Positions 56,768 through 64,000 of a stretch of DNA of 64,000 nt are shown one piece after another; position 1 is the stretch's first letter, and every line of letters starts with the position of its first letter. The DNA is from Cordilura impudica (Eukaryota; Arthropoda; Insecta; Diptera; Scathophagidae): contig OY821520.1 of NCBI GenBank assembly GCA_963682025.1, forward strand, positions 235,897,530 through 235,961,529, read 5' to 3'. The translations under genes and the position numbers were made by a program. Below the pieces are notes generated by a model, which did no database searches, was not told where the DNA came from, and worked only from the letters and a program-made list of their open reading frames with translations.

Positions 56768-57466
56768 TTTTTATTCATACGAGCCATTGTTAATGTTTAG
56801 ATCGAGTCTAAATGCGCCTTTACAATTGTAGCTTTTATTATAACCTAGTTATAGAATATGAAATGAACTGAAGTAAACTTATTGATAAACAAATTTTTTT
56901 ATTTTTTCATTTACTTTTAAAATAAAATTAAAATAAACAATAAACAAAGATTTCGTGTTGTTTAAACTTTTATTTGTAGATGATATTTTGGTTGATTTTT
57001 AATTTGAAGTAATTTTATCGTCTATTTTGTTATCATTGTTTCCAGAAAAAGAAGCGTTCTGTTTTATCGATGAATTTGCAGATCCTTTACCGGGTGGTAA
57101 TTTATGTTTATTACCATTAAGTATTGGCGGATTATTATCCATTATCGATTAATAAAATTGTCAAAAAAAATTAACAAATTAACGAATTTATATTCCAAAA
57201 AATATTTTCAAATATTTATTTTAAAAACGTCTGCTTTCTTTCAATTGAAAGTTAAACTCCCTTGATAAACAAATATCTAAACATATTTTAAATTATGAAT
57301 CTATTTCAGGTATAGCAATTGGATTGATTCAATAGCTCCATTGATAAAGTAAAATTTTTTTATCAACAAAAAAAATTTATTTTAAACATATTGTTTTTCA
57401 GTGTCCTTAAAAGGACAGATTAATCAATTGTAACTGATACAGGGTTTGCAACTTGTTTGCGTATTT
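56768..57466. other. Harbinger left interior
   Basis: Sequence between the HINE-1 insertion and the transposase stop. It holds one small minus-strand frame (56999-57142). No Myb/SANT accessory gene of the kind many Harbinger elements carry could be recognised. Confidence 0.5.
56999..57142 (-). CDS. 47-residue hypothetical ORF in Harbinger
   Basis: An ATG-started frame reads MDNNPPILNGNKHKLPPGKG and continues serine- and asparagine-rich to IDDKITSN and a TAA. It lies downstream of the transposase on the same strand. In other Harbinger elements a second gene encodes a Myb-like protein; nothing in these residues shows that domain. It may be a remnant of that gene or chance. Confidence 0.25.
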   Translation of the reverse strand: MDNNPPILNGNKHKLPPGKGSANSSIKQNASFSGNNDNKIDDKITSN

Positions 57467-59488
57467 TCAGCCATTGGAATGAGACGTCACCATCGGTGGT
57501 TGTACGGGCAAGGGCGCTATAGTTGTTGGTAATTCTGGTATTATTGGTCCTTGATACTTTTTAGAAGGATTAACAACATTTCTCGAACGAAAATTGTGTA
57601 AAACACAGCAGGCTGTTATCACAAGATCGCAGGTTTCCAATTCAACTTCCATCGGCCTATGAAAAATCCGAAATCTGCTCGCCAATCTTCCAAACTCTAT
57701 CTCTACCGACATCCTTGCACGGCTCAGTCTATAACTGAAAATTGCTTGATCTGTTGATAAGCTTGCATTCTGATTATATGCCTTCATTAGGTGCCTGTCA
57801 ATACCAAATATATCGTCTCCAATAAAAAAATACGATGTTTTTGTCACCAGTCCTGGTAGAGCTTCATCTCCGGATTTCATATTCTGATAAAGAGTACTGT
57901 TTTTCAGGAGAACTACATCAGATGCTCTTCCATTACCTCCAACATCAATATAAAAAAATCGGCTGTGGGCATCTACGACGGCTAACAGGGCAATGCTGTG
58001 GTATCCCTTATAAAGGGTGATCCATTTCGAGGTTCCCTACTTTTTTAAAGAAAAAAACAGAAAGTTCCAATTTAATGGGGAATGTTTATTATTATTTGAA
58101 AGAACATTCTTTGGCATTTATTTTTTGAAGATTATGTCTATCATATGTTGACTGCGCCTAAGGCCTGAATCGAAGGGGGATTGTCCACATAAACTTTCGA
58201 CTTTACATATCTCCACAGGAAAAAGTCTACCGGTGTGATATCACACGATCTTGGTGGCCAATCGACCGGCCCAAAACGTAAAATTATCTGCTCACCGAAA
58301 TGTTCTCTCAATAAATCCATTGATTGATGAGCTGTGTGAGAAGTGGAGCCGAGATCACGAGTTTCAATTTCAGGCATCAAGTTGCATGGAGTTACTGCGA
58401 CCGGCGCCGAGTCGACTCTCCACGGTTTTCGTGTACACGCTCAGCTACGTCCGCTATATTTTCCTCACTGTGTGCTGGACGTGGTCTATTTGGTCGAATA
58501 TTATCCAATAATGAATGCTGGGTCTCAAGATGGGTGATGGTGTTGCGAATAGTACGCTCAGTAGGCCGATTATGTTGACCATAAGTTGAGCGAAGTGCAC
58601 GAAACACATTCTTCACAGAGCGTGAATTTTCGTAATAAAGTTGAACGATTTGTAAACGTTGTTCAGGCGTCTTTCCTTGATGAAATGCCAAACAATACTA
58701 ACAAAAATAACATGACAGCATGACACGACTCACACGTGATCTGTCAAAAAAAGGCTTATGAAAAAAGTATCTCTACTTGGATCACCCGTTAGTTGATATA
58801 ATCGGATCCGGCATGTGGTGGGCGTTTAATTTATGTGTTTCCCATCTATAGCACCCAAAGTGTGCGGAAACTGCCACGTATTAATGAAACCATCTGACAC
58901 AATTTCCCATTCAGTTTCTGTAGATGGCATCTATAAAAAACGATATTTAATGATATATTCTTAACATTTACTAAATTATGTTTTACTTTACCTTTAAGTA
59001 TTTGTCACGAAGGGCTTCAATAAAAGCATGAAGAACTTCTGCAACAAATTTACTAATGGTTTTTCGGGTACACGAGAGAAAAATTCTAAAGATCTACATG
59101 AATACCCAGTGGCTATATACCGGAGCGTTATAGCAAAGCGGGTTCTAGGTGATACAGCATCCCTCATGACTGTATTTTTATTTACTTTGGAATCTACCTA
59201 CATATATGTAAGTTTTTCAATTCAAAATATTTTCATTACTTTTCAGATGAGCGTACTTACTATTGATGATAATTGTTCGAAGTCCTGAATATTTAATCTG
59301 CAAAAATTTTTGTAATCATTTGTATCCCAGAGAATATCTTTTAAAAGGTGAACTTCTAAACTATGTAGCTGCCTATTTTCCAAAAATGGTTTAACCTAAT
59401 ATCTGCGTTCCATACGCTCTTCTTCCTCGATGTCATCCATTAGGTCTTTAAGATTTTTTAATGCTAGTAAAAGGCCAAATCCTTTCAT
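57467..59488 (-). pseudogene. Harbinger DDE transposase, three exons, disrupted
   Basis: The product would excise and insert the element at TWA sites. Exon 1 (59261-59488) starts ATG with KGFGLLLALKNLKDLMDDIE and continues VKPFLENRQLHSLEVHLLKD to FEQLSSI, with a TAG where a tryptophan is expected (ERRY*VKPF). Exon 2 (58992-59197) reads VNKNTVMRDAVSP, ITLRYIATGYS and, after one shift, FVAEVLHAFIEALRDKYLK. Exon 3 (57467-58930) has GAIDGKHI (first D), then GSDYINY-KGYHSIALLAVVD split by the mariner. It goes on with VGGNGRASDVVL (second D), FSYRLSRARMSVEIEFGRLA (catalytic E) and CCVLHNF. Introns are GTAAGT...TAG and GTAAAG...TAG. The intact protein would be about 370 residues. A stop, two shifts and the insertion inactivate it. 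Confidence 0.9.
58013..58789 (-). mobile_element. 777-bp mariner deletion derivative, TA target site
   Basis: Ends are AAGGGTGATCC (left) and ACGGGTGATCC (right, reversed), with TA at 58011-58012 and 58790-58791. The minus strand keeps the N-terminal DUF4817/helix-turn-helix region (58392-58691: GKTPEQRLQIVQLYYENSRS, ERTIRNTITHLETQHSL). It then jumps to the C-terminal part (58141-58380: LGSTSHTAHQSMDLLREHFG, VDWPPRSCDITPVDFFLW) and to the final QHMIDIIFKK. Two internal deletions therefore removed the first catalytic aspartate, the centre and part of the C-terminus. It is non-autonomous. Confidence 0.88.
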
Positions 59489-59504
59489 TACCGCCTTCTC
59501 TGAT

Positions 59505-61019
59505 GGTATCGCCTTCTCTGATGGAGCCATGTATCTTGGAGTATTCCTGGACAGGAAGCTGAACTTCAGACGGAACTTGGAGGAAAGGGCGAAGAAGGCG
59601 GCTATAGCTTTATACTCCTGCAAAAAGGCCATTGGTAAGCGGTGGGGCTTCAGCCCGAAAATTGCTTACTGGATCTACACAGCGGTGGTTCGCCCAATAC
59701 TGCTTTACGGGGTCATCGTCTGGTGGCCTGCACTAGAGAAGGCCTCTAATACCAACCTTCTTGCAAGGGTACAGAGAATGGCTTCCATGTGTATTACTGG
59801 TGCCCTTCGTACCACACCTACGGATGCCTTGAACATCCTCTTACACCTAATACCGTTGGACATATTAGGAAAGCAGTCGGCGGCCTCATCGGCCATTCGA
59901 CTAAGAAGCATAATACAATGGCGTGGTCATAACTGTGGCCATGGAGTGATCCTGAATAACAGGAACTTACCATTGAACGTGGATTACACCACTCCGAGGA
60001 GTGTATTCGAACGACACTACCAAACTCTGATACCGACCAGGGAATCCTGGTCAGGGGGGGTTCCAGGTAGCAGGCGTTCGATAAATTTCTATACTGACGG
60101 ATCGAAACTGCGTGGTCAAGTTGGTTTCGGAGTCTATTCAAAGGAGCTTGGACTAAATCTGGCTCGCAGGTTGCCAGACCACTGCAGTGTTTATCAGGCA
60201 GAGGTACTGGCAATAAAGGAAGTTGCTGACTGGTTGGGTCGGAATATTCTGTCTACAACCGCAGTCAACATCTACTCTGATAGTCAGGCCGCGGTAAAAT
60301 CCTTGGAATAAATGTTCCTGAAAACAAGAACCACCCTTAACTGCCGCACGTCTTTAAATGAGATGGCCAAGCAGTTCGACATCAGACTCATTTGGGTCTC
60401 AGGGCACAGGAATATACCGGGAAACTGTAAAGCTGACGAGTTGGCAAGACAGGGCACTACCTTACGGGTTCCAGCGGACTTGGAATGTGTTGGTATACCC
60501 CTGGAATCTTGTAGGCTGGAACTTCGGCTTCACACCGCCGGCATAACCGACAACAGATGGGCTAATGGATCAACGTGCAGGATCACGAGACAGATCTGGC
60601 CGGCTCTAAATCATAAGCGCACTATCACTCCCCCGTAGGGAGATTTCAACAGTAGTTGCTGTTATCACTGGGCACTGCCTCATAGGGAGACACGCTGAAC
60701 GCCTCAGGGTCTCGTCAAATGACTTCTGTCGTAGCTGCATGGATGTGGAGGAGGTGGAGAGCATAGAGCACTTCCTTTGCTATTGCCCGGCGCTCTCCAG
60801 AACGAGACTTCGAACATTGGGATCGCCGTTTCTTCACGATCCCTCTGATCTCTCAAATGTGGACATTTCACATATCAGGGGCTTCATCAGGAGCTCAAAC
60901 TGGTTCTACGGTGAGGACTGAGGGGAACAAATATTCGTCCCGTGGTATCACAATGGACCCCAGAGTCTAAGTGTGCTTTGCCTTTGGTTTAGCAGCCACT
61001 TTCAACCTAACCTAACCTA
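59505..61019 (+). mobile_element. 5'-truncated RNase H LINE with CCTAA tail
   Basis: The element starts in the RT thumb and ends in a tail of CAACCTAACCTAACCTA. TCTCTGAT at 59497-59504 and 61020-61027 fits an 8-base target duplication lying just upstream of the Harbinger start codon. A partial second copy of the junction (GCCTTCTCTGATGG twice, 59494-59524) complicates the 5' edge. It belongs to the RNase H-bearing group, like 9395-11740, but is a different family. Confidence 0.85.
59510..60921 (+). pseudogene. LINE ORF2 C-terminal half: thumb, RNase H, zinc knuckle
   Basis: It reads MYLGVFLDRKLNFRRNLEER, KRWGFSPKIAYWIYTAVVRP and RTTPTDALNILLHLIPLD, then RNase H with FYTDGSKLRGQVGFGVYSKE, QAEVLAIKEVADW, YSDSQAAVKSLE and VSGHRNIPGNCKADELARQ. 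All four acidic positions are present. The C-terminus has CRSCMDVEEVESIEHFLCYC, the CCHC knuckle, and ends FIRSSNWFYGED. A TAA at 60309-60311 interrupts RNase H in frame and a one-base shift near 60630 separates the tail. The polymerase catalytic core is absent because of 5' truncation. Confidence 0.86.
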
Positions 61020-61066
61020 TCTCTGATATTATATCCATGTTAATCTCTCGTGTAGACCCCGTGTTA

Positions 61067-61436
61067 AGCTATAACGGGTTTTCAATGGAAAGGCTGTGTT
61101 TTTGTTGTAATTTACAAAGTTCAATTGACTTTGAAGAGTGGAGTATATAATAGCATTTTGTTGTTTTTGGTTGTTGCTATTATATTTTCCTTATCACATA
61201 ACTGTTTTTTTTTTAATATAAGAAAGAAGACGTTGATATAAAATGCATGCTCCCAGGCTTGCCAGACTGGGGGATGTTCCTTCTGATCAAGGGTATAGCA
61301 TTTTATAGGTACATATATTCAAAATCACATAAAAATAAAATAAAAAATTTACAGTATGCAAAATTTGTATCTGTAAAAACATATTTTTATAACCCCTATA
61401 CCACTGTGCAGACGGTATACATATGTATAACAGTTT
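61067..61436. other. Spacer right of Harbinger
   Basis: No gene. ACCCCTATACCACTGTGCAG near 61391 resembles a HINE-2 5' motif but is not followed by the element. Confidence 0.4.
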
Positions 61437-61716
61437 CTAAAAACTTGTCATTTTCATCGGACCAGAGTTCTTTTTTTTTTTGGTAATATACAAAAAAGGT
61501 AAACAAAAACAAAGTGGAAATAAAATATAAATTTCAAAATAAATTTGCTCGTTATTCTAAACAGCTGTTTTCATAAGACTTGAGTGTGATGCTGTAAATG
61601 GCCTAAACGTGCTATTACATGATGTGTTTTTTACATATGTACTGTCAAATTTTCCCACAACAAAAGTTGTACACATCGTGTGATACATATGAAACATTGT
61701 TTATGTACAATACATT
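61437..61716. mobile_element. Two MITE fragments joined end to end
   Basis: 61437-61604 is an inverted partial copy of the MITE at 37011-37437, ending at its terminus TGTAAATGGCCT. From 61607, ACGTGCTATTACATGATGTG to TATGTACAATACA is the first 110 bases of the MITE at 26333-26825. A LINE tail begins at 61717, so the second MITE is cut there. Confidence 0.8.
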
Positions 61717-63357
61717 TTTTTTTTTTTAGTAGTAGTAGTAGTATTTATTATACTTTAATTTAAAACTAATAATTAATATTTAACAATTTTTATACAACTT
61801 CTTGATTTGTGTTATTATATCTTAAAAATTGTGTGACATTTCATTTAAAAACATTAACATTTCTTTCTAATTTGACATAGTTAGGAAACGTATTATATAT
61901 TTTTATTTTTAATCTTTGCATTGCTGTTGTTGTCACCCTTTGTAATCTAAAGTTTTTCGCGTTTCTTAAGTTATACGGTTGAGCTTCTCCCACGTACATC
62001 AGTTGGTCGATCAAGTATTCTGGAGCATTACACATCTTCATCTTTTGGACAAAATTCAACGTATTAAATTCTAATCTTTGTTTTATGTTTAGCCATTTCA
62101 ATGTATCTAGCATATTTTGGATGGAAGTATATCTGTTACATTTTAAAATAGAACGCATAGCCTTATTTTGAAGTTTTTGCAATCTTTCCAATTGTGTTGT
62201 TGTGCAGCAGGTATACAGAATTGTGGAGCCGAATTCAAAATGAGGTTTTATCATCGTGTTATACATATTTATTGCCGTTGTTATCGATATTTTATTTCGC
62301 ACCCGTTTAAAAAAGCCGATTTTTTTCCAATTTTCGTACATATGAAATCGACGTGATGTTTAAATTTTAAGTCTTTATCGATTATAAAACCCAGATATTT
62401 TATTTGATTAACTTTTTCAATTGTTTCATTATTAATTTTAAAAACTGTGTTACTGTTCATGTTTATTTCCATTATTTTATTTTTTTTTTCATTTAGTTTT
62501 AGTTTGTTCATTTTCAGCCAATTGTTTATTTTGTTGATATCATGCATTATATTATCTTTACATTGTTCCTCTGTATTTCCTTGAGCATAGATCAGTGCGT
62601 CATCAGCATATAGAATTATTTCGCATTTATTTAAAATATTGGGCATATCATTTATATATATTATAAATAATAGTGCTCCTAATATAGAACCTTGTGCACT
62701 CCAATTTTATTATCAATTTTATCCGATTTAACCCCATTAACTTTCGTAATTTGTTTTCGATTTGTCAGATATGATTTAAACCATTGCAGTTCATTTTCTC
62801 TGATACCATACATATACAGTTTTTTAATCAATAGCTCTCTATCGATAGTCTCGAATGCTCTTTTGAGGTCCACGAAAATTGCCATTATCTTATTATTTTT
62901 ATTACAATATTTCCATTTATTTATCACATAGTTTACCGTTGTTTCGCATGAGTATTTTTTTCTGAAACCAGATTGATATTTTGATAACATATAGTTTTCT
63001 TCCATATAGATTTCCAACTGTTCTTTAGCAATTTTTATTATAATTTTTTCAAATGTTTTTAAGGTGTTTATTGGTCGGAATTCTTCACATTTGTTTGTTT
63101 TGGCTATTTTTTCTACAGGTGTTACCATAGAATACTTCCAATTTTCAGGGAATATACCAGTCTTGAAAGATTTATTTATAATGTAAAGCATATTTTTACC
63201 AATAATGTTCCAATTATCTAAAACTATCTTAATTGAGACTTTGCTTTAAATCTTGTTTGTTCTTTAGGCATTTGCATATGTTTTTAAGTTCTATTAAAGA
63301 TATTGCACGAAATTTAAATCTAGAAAATATCACAGGTATGTTGTTTGTATATTGCAC
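61717..63357 (-). mobile_element. Relatively young LINE, minus strand, interrupted by HINE-2
   Basis: The 3' end on the left is poly-A (T run at 61717-61729) preceded in sense direction by a (TAC)n tract. The reading frame runs right to left up to 63357, where HINE-2 begins. Upstream parts (endonuclease, ORF1) would lie beyond the window. There is no RNase H and no terminal zinc knuckle; the RT style is CR1/L2/Jockey-like. Confidence 0.87.
61841..63357 (-). pseudogene. LINE reverse transcriptase with a few frameshifts
   Basis: From 63357 it reads IPVIFSRFKFRAISLIELKN, then after a shift VLDNWNIIGKNMLYIINKSF and FKTGIFPENWKYSMVTPVEK. RPINTLKTFEKIIIK, SKYQSGFRKKYSCETTVNY, FVDLKRAFETIDREL and AQGSILGALLFIIYIND follow (one-base shift inside), and the catalytic core is EIILYADDALIYAQGN. 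Next come LKMNKLKLNEKKNKIMEI and YLGFIIDKDLKFKHHVDFI, a shift in an A run near 62315, and the C-terminal NMYNTMIKPHFEFGSTILYT to RNVNVFK. Only about three small indels break an otherwise complete RT, so this copy inserted more recently than the others here. Confidence 0.87.
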
Positions 63358-63362
63358 TTTTT

Positions 63363-64000
63363 ATACCCTATACCACTATGTGGTTTGGGTATAATGACTT
63401 TGTGCTGCTGTTTGTAACAACCAAAAATATTTGACCTAGACCCATCTTTAATTATACCGATCGAATCAGAATCACTTTCTGAGTTGATTTAACAATGTCC
63501 GTCCGTCCGTCCGTCCGTCCGTCCGTCTGTGTGTCCATGTAAAGCTTGTAATCAAACTGCAGGTCGCAAATATGAATATATTTTGATGAAATTTGGTATA
63601 TAAGCTTTTATCGGCCATGGGATGAACGCTATTGAAATTGGTGAGAATCGGTCCATGTTCAGACCTAGCCCCCATACAAATTACCCATATGAAATCGACA
63701 TAAATTGCCATAAGATCCAAATTGTCATATAGATCTTACTCAAATTGGGTTTGTATGCGTTCATTACATCCAGTAATGAGTAGTCCAAAAATTATCCCTT
63801 TGACCCCATATAGAGCTGCTTCCCGATCTTCACTTAAATCTATTAAAAAACAAAAATATTGCACTGATTCTTCTCAAATTTTGTTTGTACATATTTTTGC
63901 AAAATACAAGAGACTTTACCAAACATGATCAGGATCGGTCCTTTTTTGGACCTAGTCCCTTTATAGATATAGCATCCGATATGAACTTTTTCATATCTGC
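63363..64000 (+). mobile_element. HINE-2 element, plus orientation, runs off the window
   Basis: It starts ATACCCTATACCACTATGTG and has CGATCGAATCAGAATCAC and a (GTCC)n tract at 63498-63525, then matches 21948-22742 up to ATGAACTTTTTCATATCTGC at the window end. The 3' palindrome would be about 170 bases further on. Confidence 0.87.

Larger units (their letters stand above)
54022..61066 (-). mobile_element. PIF/Harbinger transposon with three nested insertions
   Basis: Perfect 27-bp inverted ends (CACGGGGTCTACACGAGAGA and seven more bases) lie at 54025-54051 and 61037-61063, flanked by a TTA duplication at 54022-54024 and 61064-61066, as expected for this superfamily. The transposase is on the minus strand at 57467-59488. 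Nested inside are a satellite-bearing HINE-1 (54213-56767), a 777-bp mariner derivative (58013-58789) and a 5'-truncated LINE (59505-61019). Removing them leaves about 2.2 kb, a normal size for Harbinger. The transposase has its own disabling changes. Confidence 0.92.

Noticed and set aside
59396..59632. A stand-alone 78-codon minus-strand gene
   Set aside because: Its C-terminal half is the Harbinger transposase N-terminus and its N-terminal half is antisense to the inserted LINE. It is a chance fusion across the insertion junction.

Overview
The window looks like repeat-rich nuclear DNA of a higher fly (Diptera, probably a calyptrate such as a blow fly or muscid). The only recognisable host gene part is one septin exon (Sep1-like, minus strand) near the left end. 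Most of the remaining sequence that I can identify is mobile DNA. The fly assignment is inferred from the very strong septin similarity and from abundant DINE-1/'mini-me'-type elements, whose signature is a TATATATTCTTGATC-like core followed by GTCCGTCTG repeats. I call these HINE-1 (3' hairpin TCGGCACAGCCGA) and HINE-2 (3' palindrome AGTCGGTCTAGACCGACT). I see no tRNA, rRNA, CRISPR array or LTR retrotransposon.

Layout. 1-4.4 kb: Sep1 exon and intron-like DNA with degenerate AAGTACTTTTTTAAGAA repeats. 4.5-7.9 kb: degraded LINE (minus). 9.4-13.1 kb: two RNase H-bearing LINEs in tandem (plus). 14.1-15.9 kb: hAT transposase relic. 16.2-19.1 kb: large palindrome, a 724-bp-period tandem duplication whose second copy carries a clean HINE-1 insertion, and a mariner relic. 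20-22.7 kb: two inverted HINE-2 copies around a foldback. 23-38.7 kb: one CR1-like LINE split in two by an 11.35-kb HINE-1-bounded segment. That segment holds a hAT relic, MITEs, an (ATAAT)n microsatellite and further HINE-1 pieces. 38.8-40.5 kb: 21-bp minisatellite. 40.7-45 kb: possible Helitron end, old HINE-2, and a HINE-1 carrying a TGTAAAA satellite. 45-53 kb: SINE-like tandem, three mariner relics, HINE copies. 54.0-61.1 kb: one PIF/Harbinger element with perfect 27-bp inverted ends and a TTA target duplication, containing three later insertions (satellite HINE-1, a mariner derivative, a truncated LINE). 61.4-64 kb: MITE fragments and a fairly young LINE interrupted by a HINE-2 that runs off the window.

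The main value of the window is its nesting record. At several points the pre-insertion sequence can be read directly, from a duplicated copy or from an open reading frame, so target duplications and insertion order follow from the sequence. HINE-1 left exactly two extra T residues at two independent sites. No host pathway or operon-like cooperation is visible. Boundaries marked approximate were judged by eye, and family names rest on recognised motifs, not on database searches.
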